A stretch of DNA of 64,000 bases from JANRLF01 sp033762815 (GCA_033762815.1 JANRLF010000001.1:248001-312000); one strand, 5' to 3'. Counted from the stretch's first letter, positions 42,680-51,587 are shown. The notes: a model not told the origin generated them from the sequence alone. Made by a program: numbers and translations.

Positions 42680-43903
42680 TTAGTGGGTTAATACAACTGA
42701 TTTGGTCACACTTTTATCGCCAATGTGCACGGTAATCAAATAATTACCCGCTTCTTGATCAGCTAGGTCAACATTCATTTTATACACTGACGCCAAGTCG
42801 TTACCTTCTTTTACTATCCTGCCAGCCATGTCCCTTACTTCATACTTAACAGGGCGGCTATCTTGGTTTGCAAACCAAAAAGTGAACAAGCCGGTGGAAG
42901 GATTAGGGTAAATTTTCACATCCAATTCATTCTTTTCTTCCTTGATACCTACAAATTCATCCAGCCACGATTTGCCATCCAAATTCCAAGCAGGTTGGTC
43001 TTCAGGGTTAATGCCACTATCATAAATCAAATGGTGCAGGGCGGTAACGCCAATATCCGCTTGAACAGGGGTCACGGCCAGTATAGCCGTATCAACGTTG
43101 TTCAATTGGTAAGTACCTGGGTCTGGGGCAAAAATTTGTCCATGGTTAATAGAATTACCGCTGGCAATCCACCAAATATGCCTTTCCTCATAACTATTGC
43201 CGCCATGGCCTGTACCTATGCCGCCGTGGTCAGTAATCAATAATATCAGCCAATCTTCCTGTGCGTAAGTTGGTCTTTTCTTCAATGAATCGATAACAAG
43301 GCCTACACAAGAATCAGTAAACTCGATAGCCGTAATATAGGACGGGTTGCCTGGGCTAAAACCACTGCTGTGGCCTGTTAAGTCGCACTTGTCAAAATAA
43401 ACGAACATGGCATCCAAGTTAGGGTTGCTCAATTCGCTCCATGCCGCTTCAACGGTTGGTAAGCCTAGGCCATCAGGCACTTTTAGCTTCTTGTTCCAGC
43501 TATCGTTATAAACGTAGTCGGACATCGGTGCCCATTCGGTAACTTGTACGCAATATAAGTTGGGCTTCACTTCTTTAGCCCTTGTGGTGAAGTAAGGGTA
43601 TTGGGCGTAGTGGCTGCCAGAGTAAGAGTTATTGGTAACACCGTGCTTGGCTTCCCACACTCCGCACATAATATCTGACCAAGAGGGCGCAGAAACAGTG
43701 ATACCCAAATGATAGGCATCCCAAGAATATAGCCCATTGGCTATTAAGGCATCAATATTAGGCGTATTGGCTTGTTGCAAGGCATCGGACCGAGTACCGT
43801 CAATACCAATAATCATTACTTTGCGCTCCTGCGATGCTTGGGCTTGCAGAATGCCCAATAAAAGCATGAAAAACAATAGGGTGCGTGTTAATTGCATGTG
43901 CAT
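42680..43903 (-). CDS. alkaline phosphatase / nucleotide pyrophosphatase-superfamily enzyme with T9SS domain
   Basis: 407 residues from Met at 43903 (an in-frame ATG at 43930 would overlap the receptor gene). Signal peptide (TRTLLFFMLLLGILQAQA). Alkaline phosphatase/NPP superfamily: metal Asp35 in VMIIGIDGTRSDALQQA with NTPNIDAL, nucleophile region ITVSAPSWSDIMCGV (Ser71 or Ser74), VYFDKCDLTGHSSG for the second site and LITDHGGIGTGHGG for the metal ligands. Such enzymes hydrolyse phosphodiesters or phosphate monoesters outside the cell. A type A sorting domain (VKIYPNPSTGLFTFWF ... KSVVLTH) marks it for T9SS export. The gene begins 4 bases after the TonB receptor stop. Likely job: release of phosphate or a phosphorylated nutrient taken up by the receptor. 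Confidence 0.88.
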   Translation of the reverse strand: MHMQLTRTLLFFMLLLGILQAQASQERKVMIIGIDGTRSDALQQANTPNIDALIANGLYSWDAYHLGITVSAPSWSDIMCGVWEAKHGVTNNSYSGSHYAQYPYFTTRAKEVKPNLYCVQVTEWAPMSDYVYNDSWNKKLKVPDGLGLPTVEAAWSELSNPNLDAMFVYFDKCDLTGHSSGFSPGNPSYITAIEFTDSCVGLVIDSLKKRPTYAQEDWLILLITDHGGIGTGHGGNSYEERHIWWIASGNSINHGQIFAPDPGTYQLNNVDTAILAVTPVQADIGVTALHHLIYDSGINPEDQPAWNLDGKSWLDEFVGIKEEKNELDVKIYPNPSTGLFTFWFANQDSRPVKYEVRDMAGRIVKEGNDLASVYKMNVDLADQEAGNYLITVHIGDKSVTKSVVLTH

Positions 43904-43907
43904 TTTT

Positions 43908-46871
43908 TTATAAAGTGAATTTGAAACCAACTTGGCCCCTTATGCCGTAATATTCAGTAATGAATGGCCTTTCCCTGACACCGCGATAAATGACACCTGG
44001 CGCATTCAATAAGTTATTTAATTCAATATAAACCGTATAGTGCTTCTTGAAGTCGTACGAAACCAAAGCATCCATCATATATTCCCTCCAATGGAAAAGG
44101 TCAAAATCAGTGTCCTTGTGCAATAGCTCAAATGTACCATTGTTTTCGACCGCTGCAAGATTAAGTTCATGTAGGAATGACCCAGTATAATTCAACGCTA
44201 TGCGGGCATTGAGGCCATATTTTTCATAGAAAATAGCCACGTTATATAAAATAGGTGTTTGTTCGGGCATCGCTTGTTTCTTAGGCCTGCCGGGCACCTG
44301 CATTTGTGAGTAAGAATAGGTAAAGTTGGCATTGATGCCGAAGCCGCCTGCCCAACGGGGCAAAAAATCGAATTTGCGCGTAATGGATACTTCCGTACCC
44401 ACTACAAATGACTTATTGGCATTTTGATAATTTTTATAAATAATGCCTGAAGTTGGGTCAAAGTCATTGGTAATGGTGGCGAAAATATGGTCGGTAACAT
44501 ACTTGTAGTATCCACCGATGGAGAACATACCTTTATTGCCCCAAAAATATTCGTACATCAAGTCGAAATTGTAGGAATAGGTAGGTTTCAAGTTAGGATT
44601 TCCGAAGTTGAACTCAAAATTCTCAAAACTATTCACTGGAGTGCCCGGCTTAGTCTGTGCAAAATTAGGCCTGTGCAAGGTGCGGGTTATGGCCGAACGC
44701 AAATTCATCTTAGTGTTGATGGCATAGGTAAGGTTAAGGGCTGGAAGCCAAGAAAGATACCTGTTCTTTGTTTCTTGCTGTATCGGTGCATAATAAAGAA
44801 TGGAGGTAACACTATCTACTTGATAAATGCTATAGTTTCTAGCCGTGGTATCTGCATATTCGTTTAGTATGGTTTGTTCCAACCTCAAGCCGCCCACGAG
44901 GCTTACCTTTTTACCTATTTGAAACTCGGCCATAGCATAGCCAGCCACTACTGTTTCGTTATATTCATAGGATGAGCCTGCCCAGTTTTGGTATTCATAA
45001 TTCAAGCTGTCCATCGGAATACCCCTCAAGGTATCGCCCAGTTGTTGTAAGAAAGTAGCATGTTGGTCGCGAGTGATGAAAGGCATAAAAGTACCTTTAT
45101 AGGGCTCATCTAAGGCAGAAAGGAAACCACCTTTTTCATCAAATGGCTGGGTGGCATAATTGGTCATGGGGATATTGCCAGGGTACACCAAAGGGTTTTG
45201 CAGCCATTGATAGATACTGATATTGCGGTAACCTTCTTTATACCTTCCCTTAGCTCCGAACTGCAATTTAATGTGGTTATTGATGGAATAAGTCAAATCA
45301 AACGAACCCACAATAGGGTCTTTCTCATGGGTATCATTCAGTTGTGAGAAAGCGCGAGTGAAGTAAAATGTGTTGGGGTCGGGCTCAAAATTCAATTGCG
45401 GCTGTACATTATCATATGGGTCGCCCTTACCATATGGGTTGTCATTCCCGATTAGTTTTGTCAGAAAGGCATTTTGCGTGCCTTGCGATACGTCGATGGG
45501 GTTGCCGTATAGGTCAATGTAGTCTTGGTCCAAATATTTTTCACCCCCGCTCAGGAAATGGCCAAACTCTATGGCTAAATATCCGTTCCTAGCATCGCCA
45601 CGCCCATAGGGTACTGGGCCGTATTGAAAGCGGTTGTCGTAGGTGGCAAGTTTGGTGGTCAACTTCACTTTTCTGCCCAAATTAAACTCACCCACCACTT
45701 GGCCTGAAATCAATTGCCTTTGCAGTTTACCGTGCAAGTGCTGCAACCTGATATAGGAGCCTGAGCCCTCGCTCCAGTTGTACATGGTCTTCAACTGGTA
45801 TTTATTGTCCTGCATACCTGCATAGAACAAGGTAGCCTTGATTTTTGCATTCTCCGAAACCTGGTATTCCGCCCCGAAATTGACCCCTAAGGTGTGGCGC
45901 ATGCCCTCGTAATCGCGCAACTCCAAACGGTTGATACCATGATTGAAGTTGTTACTGTAATACAGCCTATAAACGTCAGCGGCATAATAGCGGCCATAAT
46001 AGCTTACATTGGCCACATAGCTGAAACGCTTGTTTTTGCTGCGGTTGCCCCATAGTATGGTAGCATTTACTACTGGTTTTTGTGCCAAAAAGCTGTATCC
46101 ACCCCCTACATTCAATGACAACGTTTTCTTTTCTACCCCTGTTTTCGTGAGGAAGTTGATGCTGCCACCAATGTTATCACCTTCTATATCTGGGGTTACT
46201 GATTTTGACACTACCACATAATCAATCAAATCTGAAGGGAGGACTTCAAATTCGAAAGAACGGGTCACATTATCTTCATCTGCTACTGGCAGCCTATCGC
46301 CGTTCATAAGGGTGGCTGTCCAATCCACTGGCGTGCCTCGTAAGGCAATGAAGCTACCCTCGCCCTTATCCCTTTGCACCGCAGCTCCGGGCAAGCGTTG
46401 TACCGTTTCCGCAGCATTGTTGTCTGGCAGTTTGGCTATGGTTTCCGATGAAATCACGTTAACTACATTGTCAGCGGTTTTTACCATGTTAATGGCTTTG
46501 GCGTCCCGCTGCAGGGTGCCGGTTACCTCAACTTGGTCAATCAACACTTGGTCGCTTTTCAAGGTCAGCGATGTCAAGTTCATGTCAGCATTGGCATCAA
46601 TATCCTTCGTGAATTCTGTATAACCCAAATAGGTGATGACCAAGGTGTACTTACCCGCTACCACATTACTAAGCGTAAACTTGCCATCGATATCGGTTAT
46701 GGTAATGTATTTGGTCCCTTTCAGGGTTACGGTGGCACCCGGCAATAAATCTTTGCCATCGGTTACCGTACCTGAAATATTTACCTTGCTGATTTGGGCA
46801 AGTGTAGAGTGGCTAAGGCAGCTAAGAATAATGCATAACAAGCTGATTACTGATACCTTTTGAAAGGCCAT
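43908..46871 (-). CDS. TonB-dependent receptor with carboxypeptidase-regulatory domain
   Basis: 987 residues. Signal peptide 1-25 (ISLLCIILSCLSHSTLAQ). CarboxypepD_reg-like domain (about 28-105: VNISGTVTDGKDLLPGATVTLKG). The plug (about 120-245) has the conserved SSETIAKLPDNNAAETVQRLPGAAVQRD followed by GSFIALRGTPVDWT and GGSINFLTKT. The rest is a 22-strand barrel with the aromatic end GQVGFKFTL typical for BAM insertion. The plug pattern (TIGR01782-like group) differs from SusC, and no SusD is next to it. It transports a ligand, probably bound or freed by the two cotranscribed T9SS proteins, using TonB energy. A -7 promoter element lies 38 bases upstream. Confidence 0.93.
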   Translation of the reverse strand: MAFQKVSVISLLCIILSCLSHSTLAQISKVNISGTVTDGKDLLPGATVTLKGTKYITITDIDGKFTLSNVVAGKYTLVITYLGYTEFTKDIDANADMNLTSLTLKSDQVLIDQVEVTGTLQRDAKAINMVKTADNVVNVISSETIAKLPDNNAAETVQRLPGAAVQRDKGEGSFIALRGTPVDWTATLMNGDRLPVADEDNVTRSFEFEVLPSDLIDYVVVSKSVTPDIEGDNIGGSINFLTKTGVEKKTLSLNVGGGYSFLAQKPVVNATILWGNRSKNKRFSYVANVSYYGRYYAADVYRLYYSNNFNHGINRLELRDYEGMRHTLGVNFGAEYQVSENAKIKATLFYAGMQDNKYQLKTMYNWSEGSGSYIRLQHLHGKLQRQLISGQVVGEFNLGRKVKLTTKLATYDNRFQYGPVPYGRGDARNGYLAIEFGHFLSGGEKYLDQDYIDLYGNPIDVSQGTQNAFLTKLIGNDNPYGKGDPYDNVQPQLNFEPDPNTFYFTRAFSQLNDTHEKDPIVGSFDLTYSINNHIKLQFGAKGRYKEGYRNISIYQWLQNPLVYPGNIPMTNYATQPFDEKGGFLSALDEPYKGTFMPFITRDQHATFLQQLGDTLRGIPMDSLNYEYQNWAGSSYEYNETVVAGYAMAEFQIGKKVSLVGGLRLEQTILNEYADTTARNYSIYQVDSVTSILYYAPIQQETKNRYLSWLPALNLTYAINTKMNLRSAITRTLHRPNFAQTKPGTPVNSFENFEFNFGNPNLKPTYSYNFDLMYEYFWGNKGMFSIGGYYKYVTDHIFATITNDFDPTSGIIYKNYQNANKSFVVGTEVSITRKFDFLPRWAGGFGINANFTYSYSQMQVPGRPKKQAMPEQTPILYNVAIFYEKYGLNARIALNYTGSFLHELNLAAVENNGTFELLHKDTDFDLFHWREYMMDALVSYDFKKHYTVYIELNNLLNAPGVIYRGVRERPFITEYYGIRGQVGFKFTL

Positions 46872-46908
46872 TTTACTTTGCTGCTAAGGTAGGGTTTAAA
46901 AGATGTTG

Positions 46909-46916
46909 CAAAAGTA
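46909..46916 (-). promoter_or_regulatory. -7 promoter element of the TonB receptor operon
   Basis: TACTTTTG on the minus strand, an exact TAnnTTTG match, 38 bases before the receptor start codon. Confidence 0.45.
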
Positions 46917-47169
46917 CTTTTTCCAACCCTGCCCTTTCCGCAGCCTTTGTTAAGTAATATTTAACTTATCATTAAGTGAAAATTGATTTAGCTAGTACTT
47001 AGTGAAAGGAATGTTCCCCATTTTTGCCATTTTGGCATTTTTTAGATGATTGTACAATTGCTTCTCTGCCAATTCTTTTGCTGACCGCCATATTTTCCTG
47101 TCATTGCCCCTTGGCATTATCATTGTTCCATAGCCGACGAAATCACAAAAAAACAAAAGCATACAAACA

Positions 47170-49110
47170 ATGGGAAAAATTATCGGAATTGACCTGGGAA
47201 CCACCAACTCGTGCGTGGCCGTAATGGAAGGCAACGAGCCCGTGGTAATACAGAACGAGGAAGGAAGGCGCACCACGCCCTCCGTTGTGGCTTTCCTGGA
47301 CAATGGGGAGCGCAAAATAGGCGATAGCGCCAAGCGGCAAGCTATTACCAATCCGCAAAAGACCATCATGTCTATCAAGCGCTTCATGGGCCACCGTTTT
47401 AGCGAGGTGAGCAATGAGGCTGGAAAAGTATCCTATAAAGTGGTGCGCGGCGATAACGATACCGTAAGGGTCGATATCAATGGCCGCCCTTATACCCCAC
47501 AAGAGATTTCGGCCATGATTCTTCAGAAAATGAAGAAAACAGCCGAAGATTATTTGGGCCATGAAGTGACCGAGGCCATCGTTACCGTGCCTGCTTACTT
47601 CAACGACTCACAACGCCAGGCTACCAAAGAGGCAGGTGAGATTGCCGGCCTAAAAGTACGCCGTATCATCAACGAGCCCACCGCAGCGGCGTTGGCCTAT
47701 GGCTTCGATAAGCAGCACAAGGATATGAAGATAGCTGTTTATGACTTGGGCGGTGGTACTTTCGATATCAGCGTTTTGGAACTGGGCGATGGCGTGTTCG
47801 AAGTGAAATCGACCAACGGCGATACCCACTTGGGTGGCGACGACTTCGACCAAGTCATCATCGATTGGTTGGCAGACGAGTTCAAGCGCGATGAGAACAT
47901 TGATCTGCGCAAAGACCCTATGGCCTTGCAGCGGTTGAAAGAGGCTGCCGAAAAGACTAAGATAGAACTATCAGGCACCAGCGAGGCGGAAATCAACCTG
48001 CCCTATATTACCGCTGTGGACGGCGTGCCCAAGCACTTGGTGAAAAAATTGAGCCGCGCCAAATTCGAGCAATTGGCCGATACCTTGGTGCAGCGCACCA
48101 TCGAGCCTTGCCGCAAAGCCTTGGAAGATGCTGGCTACAAACCTTCCGATATCGATGAAGTGGTATTGGTGGGCGGTTCCACCCGTATTCCTAAAATACA
48201 GGAAGTGGTGGAGAAGTTCTTCGGCAAGAAGCCTTCCAAAGGGGTGAACCCTGATGAGGTGGTAGCCGTGGGTGCCGCTATACAAGGTGGTATCTTAAGC
48301 GGTGACGTGAACCAAGATATCGTGTTGGTAGACGTTACGCCACTTTCCTTGGGTATTGAAACTATGGGTGGGGTGATGACCAAATTGATTGAGGCCAACA
48401 GCACCATCCCTAAAAAGGAAAGTCAAGTGTTCACCACCGCTGCCGACAACCAACCCAGCGTGGAGATACACATTTTGCAAGGCGAGCGCCCCATGGCCCG
48501 CGACAACCGTACCATCGGTCGTTTCCATTTGAGCGATATTCCGCCAGCCCCACGTGGTGTGCCCCAAATTGAGGTGACCTTTGACGTGGATGCCAACGGT
48601 ATATTGAACGTGAGTGCCAAAGATAAAGGTACCGGCAAGCAGCAAAGCATCCGTATTGAGGCCACAACCGGCTTGAGCAAGGACGAGATTGAAAAAATGC
48701 GTGCAGAAGCCAAGGCGAACGAAGAGAAGGACAAGCAGGAGCGCGAACGCGTGGAGAAAGTGAACGCTGCCGATAGTTTGGTGTTCCAAACTGAAAAACA
48801 GTTGAAAGACTATGGCGATAAATTGCCTGCCGATAAGAAGTCGACCATCGAAAGCGCACTGAGCGAGTTGAAGAGCGCGGTGGAAAGCAAGGACTTGGCC
48901 CGTATTGAAAGCGGTACCCAACGCCTGAACGATGCTTGGCAAGCTGCCAGCCAGGACATGTACAATGCCAGCCAACAAGGTAGCGGCGCATCAGGTGGCA
49001 GCACCGATGCCGGCTTTACCGGCGGTGCCGATAGCGGTGCCAGCTCAGGCGGCGCGGCCAATGACGTGACCGACGTGGAGTTTGAAGAAGTGGACGGTTC
49101 GAAAAAGTAG
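47170..49110 (+). CDS. dnaK: chaperone protein DnaK (Hsp70)
   Basis: 646 residues, full length. ATPase domain with IIGIDLGTTNSCVAVMEG at the N-terminus, the phosphate loops YDLGGGTFDISVLELGDG and LVGGSTRIPKIQ, then the substrate-binding domain (VDVTPLSLGIETMGGVMTKLI) and the helical lid. It ends with a Gly/Ser-rich linker and DVTDVEFEEVDGSKK, the EEVD-like tail. It folds proteins with DnaJ and GrpE in the cytoplasm; neither partner gene is next to it. One counted 60-base stretch (48001-48060) has 34 G+C, well above the AT-rich genes around it, as expected for biased codon use in a highly expressed gene. Followed by a strong terminator. Confidence 0.98.
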   Translation: MGKIIGIDLGTTNSCVAVMEGNEPVVIQNEEGRRTTPSVVAFLDNGERKIGDSAKRQAITNPQKTIMSIKRFMGHRFSEVSNEAGKVSYKVVRGDNDTVRVDINGRPYTPQEISAMILQKMKKTAEDYLGHEVTEAIVTVPAYFNDSQRQATKEAGEIAGLKVRRIINEPTAAALAYGFDKQHKDMKIAVYDLGGGTFDISVLELGDGVFEVKSTNGDTHLGGDDFDQVIIDWLADEFKRDENIDLRKDPMALQRLKEAAEKTKIELSGTSEAEINLPYITAVDGVPKHLVKKLSRAKFEQLADTLVQRTIEPCRKALEDAGYKPSDIDEVVLVGGSTRIPKIQEVVEKFFGKKPSKGVNPDEVVAVGAAIQGGILSGDVNQDIVLVDVTPLSLGIETMGGVMTKLIEANSTIPKKESQVFTTAADNQPSVEIHILQGERPMARDNRTIGRFHLSDIPPAPRGVPQIEVTFDVDANGILNVSAKDKGTGKQQSIRIEATTGLSKDEIEKMRAEAKANEEKDKQERERVEKVNAADSLVFQTEKQLKDYGDKLPADKKSTIESALSELKSAVESKDLARIESGTQRLNDAWQAASQDMYNASQQGSGASGGSTDAGFTGGADSGASSGGAANDVTDVEFEEVDGSKK

Positions 49111-49136
49111 TATCGAGTAGCAAGTATCAAGTAGCA
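49109..49136. repeat. tandem 14-base duplication after dnaK
   Basis: AGTATCGAGTAGCA at 49109-49122 is followed directly by AGTATCAAGTAGCA at 49123-49136, one difference. It begins at the dnaK stop codon and lies just before the terminator. Confidence 0.7.
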
Positions 49137-49141
49137 AGACA

Positions 49142-49170
49142 AAAGCCCTGCTCACTGTGAGCGGGGCTTT
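49142..49170 (+). terminator. Rho-independent terminator of dnaK
   Basis: Thirteen-base stem (49142-49154 with 49158-49170, one G-U pair) and a 3-base loop, ending in TTT. It starts 32 bases after the dnaK stop. Confidence 0.85.
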
Positions 49171-49203
49171 GCTTGTAAAATGACTGTTGAAGTATTCGAA
49201 ACT

Positions 49204-49233
49204 TGAAAATGAATTTTTTATTCTGTAATATTG
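49204..49233 (+). promoter_or_regulatory. candidate promoter (TTG-N19-TAATATTG)
   Basis: TTG at 49204-49206 and TAATATTG at 49226-49233 (one mismatch to TAnnTTTG), spaced 19 bases, 28 bases before the next start codon. Confidence 0.3.
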
Positions 49234-49260
49234 AGTACTTCCATATAATATTCATGAGTT

Positions 49261-49836
49261 ATGACGGCCTTTTTAATTCTTTTAATGAGTTTGTTTCCTT
49301 CCAAAGAAACAACTATACCTGTTTCCAAAAGAGGTGATTTTATTGCTTATATAGTTCAGGGAGAGAAAAAGTTTCCTGTAAAGAACAATGTAATTCAATT
49401 GGCACCCGCGCCTTTTCAAATAATTTTTGAATTCCCTGAACCGCATGGTGTGGAGGTAAGTGCCAGTTTTGACAAGAGTACATTTGAGAAAGTGAACTCT
49501 AAAATTCATTACAGGGCCTTACCAGGATTTGTCCATATAGGAATGGCTGAAGAATGGAAAAATTTAGATCGTAGTATTATAGTGGCTGATAGTGCTGCTT
49601 CATATTGGTGGTATGATACCGATGAGAAAAATCGATTTGATAGTATACAGATAGTTGAAGGAAAGATTATTTGTTTCCGTAGTGTAGATTTTATTCATAA
49701 TAGATTTGAAAAGAACAAAATAAATATCTCACAGATAGTTGAACCATTATATTTAGTTTTTGTAACTTCTGATTATGTTGATAACAAATGGCATGAGTAC
49801 AAGCGCAAAGGAGTGTGTATTAAATGGCATAAATAG
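49261..49836 (+). CDS. hypothetical protein, possibly exported
   Basis: 191 residues. The first 15 residues (TAFLILLMSLFPS) are hydrophobic enough for a weak signal peptide or anchor. The rest is a beta-rich globular chain with many aromatic residues (SYWWYDTDEKNRFD, KWHEYKRKGVCIKWHK) and one cysteine pair candidate (Cys in IICFRS and VCIKW). No family is recognised. AT-rich codon use, unlike dnaK next to it. Monocistronic, between the dnaK terminator and the antitoxin gene. Confidence 0.65.
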   Translation: MTAFLILLMSLFPSKETTIPVSKRGDFIAYIVQGEKKFPVKNNVIQLAPAPFQIIFEFPEPHGVEVSASFDKSTFEKVNSKIHYRALPGFVHIGMAEEWKNLDRSIIVADSAASYWWYDTDEKNRFDSIQIVEGKIICFRSVDFIHNRFEKNKINISQIVEPLYLVFVTSDYVDNKWHEYKRKGVCIKWHK

Positions 49837-49939
49837 CTACCCCCCCACTAGTTTAAGTTTAACGAAACGTAACTTCGACCTACAATAAAGCAAGGAGTGG
49901 AATAAGTATAAAGCTTACTCAGGGAGGGTTGAGCAACTG

Positions 49940-49971
49940 TTGTTCTCATTCCGTAAAAGCCCTTATCTTTA
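49940..49971 (+). promoter_or_regulatory. candidate promoter of the antitoxin gene (TTG-N21-TATCTTTA)
   Basis: TTG at 49940-49942 and TATCTTTA at 49964-49971 (one mismatch to TAnnTTTG), spaced 21 bases, just upstream of the antitoxin start. Confidence 0.4.
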
Positions 49972-49982
49972 ATAAGTAAATC

Positions 49983-50195
49983 ATGCGCGCTATGGCTGGT
50001 TCAAAAACACAATTTATCACTAACAAGAACGGCGAGAAGGTAGCCGTGGTGTTGCCTATCAAAGCCTACGAAAAAATGCTTGAGCGCTTGGAGGACATAG
50101 AGGATGTGCGTTTGTACAAAAAGGTAAAATCGCGTAAGCATGAATTTATGGTTGCGGAGGACGCTTTCAAAATGATTGAAAACAACCGCAAGTAA
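49983..50195 (+). CDS. type II antitoxin, Phd/YefM- or RelB-like
   Basis: 70 residues. The N-terminal half has the pattern of a Phd/YefM-type antitoxin strand-helix (KTQFITNKNGEKVAVVLPIKAYEKMLERLEDIED), the DNA-binding dimer part; the C-terminal half (VRLYKKVKSRKHEFMVAEDAFKMIENNRK) is the flexible toxin-wrapping tail. Met4 is an alternative start. Directly downstream (4 bases) is a decayed RelE/ParE-type toxin gene, so this antitoxin is now an orphan. It may still act as an autoregulator at its own promoter. Confidence 0.8.
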   Translation: MRAMAGSKTQFITNKNGEKVAVVLPIKAYEKMLERLEDIEDVRLYKKVKSRKHEFMVAEDAFKMIENNRK

Positions 50196-50199
50196 GTGC

Positions 50200-50316
50200 A
50201 TGTATCAAGCACTGATTGAGAAGAAAGTCCATAAACAACTGGCAAAAATATCTGAACCTGATTATTTCCGTATTAAACAGCCATATTGGACTTGGCTGCC
50301 TTCTGGATATCAATAA
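50200..50316 (+). pseudogene. decayed RelE/ParE-type toxin
   Basis: A 38-codon reading frame beginning 4 bases after the antitoxin stop. The first 27 codons (ALIEKKVHKQLAKISEPDYF and what follows) match the start of RelE/YoeB/ParE-family mRNA interferases, which usually have 85-95 residues. After Ile-Lys-Gln the frame continues as PYWTWL, whereas a frame change of one base would give ILDLA, the expected continuation. The next piece, PSGYQ, again fits the RelE pattern in the original frame before a stop. The gene therefore seems to have suffered small indels and then truncation; the conserved catalytic C-terminal half is missing. Its last 7 bases overlap the SDR gene on the other strand. Confidence 0.65.
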
Positions 50317-51140
50317 TCCGTAGGCTTGCCTAGGCTTTCCCATTGGTCGAGTTCTTGTTGTAGGAAAGCTATTTTTTGCCGCGCATGCTGGTAGGCGTAA
50401 GGGCCGAAGAACAACCTGAATGGCGGCTGTTCCAAATGCGCGATATGGTAGATAGCATCGGCTACTTTTAGGGGGTCGCCGGGCTGTTTGCCATTGATAT
50501 TGTCCAGCACCCGTGCGAAGCGGCCCACGGTACGGGCATATGCTTCATGGTCGGTGCCCACTTTTGTCAAATTGTTTTCGATGAAGGCGGTGCGGGTAGG
50601 GCCTAGGTATAGCAAGGAAACATGGATACCAAAAGGTGCCAGTTCAGCCTTTAAGCTTTCACCCAAACCCTCCAAAGCAGCCTTGGCCGAGCCATAAACG
50701 CTAAAACCTGCCACGTTGTCAAAGCCCGCTATGGCACTGTTGATGATGATATGCCCATACCCTTGTTGGCGATAGTAGGGAGCAAAATGTTTGATGACCA
50801 ATAGGTGCCCCAAGTAATTGACGCTGACCATTTCCATAATGTGGGCTTCGGGCGTGTTTTCCAAGGGACCCACCAGGGCCTGCCCGGCATTGCTAAAGCA
50901 CACGTCAATGCGCCCATGAATTTTCCATGCAAGGTCAATGGTGGCTTTGATTTGGTCGCTTTGGCGCACGTCCAATGGGAGTGCTTGGAATTGTTGCGGA
51001 TATAGCGTGCTTAGCTCCTCCAACTTCGCCAATTGCCTGCTGGTACCAATCACTTGGTCGCCGTTTTGCAATGCCTGTAGGGCCACCGCCCAGCCGATGC
51101 CACTGGAGGCACCTGTAATGAACCATACTTTTGTTGCCAC
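50310..51140 (-). CDS. short-chain dehydrogenase/reductase
   Basis: 276 residues from a GTG at 51140 that gives the standard SDR beginning (VATKVWFITGASSGIGWAVA). The frame also opens with ATG at 51191, which adds 17 residues (LEQYALSVVISNKRF...) foreign to the family and overlaps the start of the next divergent gene. TGASSGIG is the cofactor-binding motif, NAG appears in CFSNAGQALVG, Ser in IINSAIAG, and the catalytic YGSAK follows. It resembles the classical SDRs that reduce keto or aldehyde groups. The SDR gene ends directly on the decayed toxin. Confidence 0.85.
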   Translation of the reverse strand: MATKVWFITGASSGIGWAVALQALQNGDQVIGTSRQLAKLEELSTLYPQQFQALPLDVRQSDQIKATIDLAWKIHGRIDVCFSNAGQALVGPLENTPEAHIMEMVSVNYLGHLLVIKHFAPYYRQQGYGHIIINSAIAGFDNVAGFSVYGSAKAALEGLGESLKAELAPFGIHVSLLYLGPTRTAFIENNLTKVGTDHEAYARTVGRFARVLDNINGKQPGDPLKVADAIYHIAHLEQPPFRLFFGPYAYQHARQKIAFLQQELDQWESLGKPTDY

Positions 51141-51196
51141 TATGAAGCGTTTATTGCTAATGACAACTGACAGGGCGTATTGTTCAAGCAATCACC

Positions 51197-51227
51197 TTGT
51201 GCTTGTTCCTTCAAACCCTTACATTTG
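51197..51227 (+). promoter_or_regulatory. candidate promoter (TTG-N20-TACATTTG)
   Basis: TTG at 51197-51199 and TACATTTG at 51220-51227 (exact -7 match), spaced 20 bases. This puts the transcript start close to the ATG at 51240 and rules out the in-frame ATG at 51180. Confidence 0.6.
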
Positions 51228-51239
51228 AAGAAAAAACTC

Positions 51240-51587
51240 ATGAAAACAATTACTGCTATCTGTCTATCCTTATGTTTATTGTTCCACAGCCAAGCCGCCT
51301 TTGCCGGAGGGGATGGCCAACAAGGGGAAAACGTAAAGTATGCAACTATTTATGTGCTTATCGATGGCAAACTACCATCTATATTGGTCATTTGGGATGG
51401 ACAATCCAAAAAGGTAAAATTGGATGAAAATTTTTTTACACATAATGAAGAATCTAATCGTATAGGCTTTACGGCAATACATACTGAAATGGAAGAACTT
51501 GGAAAAAAAGGCTATGTTCTTTCCAATACCTCCGCTATGGTTACGAGTGGAGTTATTTTAATGTACACCTTGATCAAGGAAGAGTAA
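51240..51587 (+). CDS. small secreted protein, unknown function
   Basis: 115 residues from 51240, with a signal peptide (ITAICLSLCLLFHSQAAFAGG). The in-frame ATG at 51180 is upstream of the promoter. Mature part: about 90 residues with beta-like strands (YATIYVLIDGKLPSILVIWDGQ) and a final hydrophobic segment (LSNTSAMVTSGVILMYTLI). No family is recognised. Stands between the SDR gene and the S24 repressor gene; no functional link to either is evident. Confidence 0.65.
   Translation: MKTITAICLSLCLLFHSQAAFAGGDGQQGENVKYATIYVLIDGKLPSILVIWDGQSKKVKLDENFFTHNEESNRIGFTAIHTEMEELGKKGYVLSNTSAMVTSGVILMYTLIKEE

Noticed and set aside
46940..46980. GTTAA/TTAAC and TTAAGT repeats upstream of dnaK
   Set aside because: Arms of 5-6 A/T bases in an AT-rich gap; too likely by chance to claim a heat-shock operator.
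48295..48991. Long antisense reading frames (186 and 227 codons) inside dnaK
   Set aside because: They arise from the G+C-rich third positions of dnaK; no domain, signal or promoter supports them.
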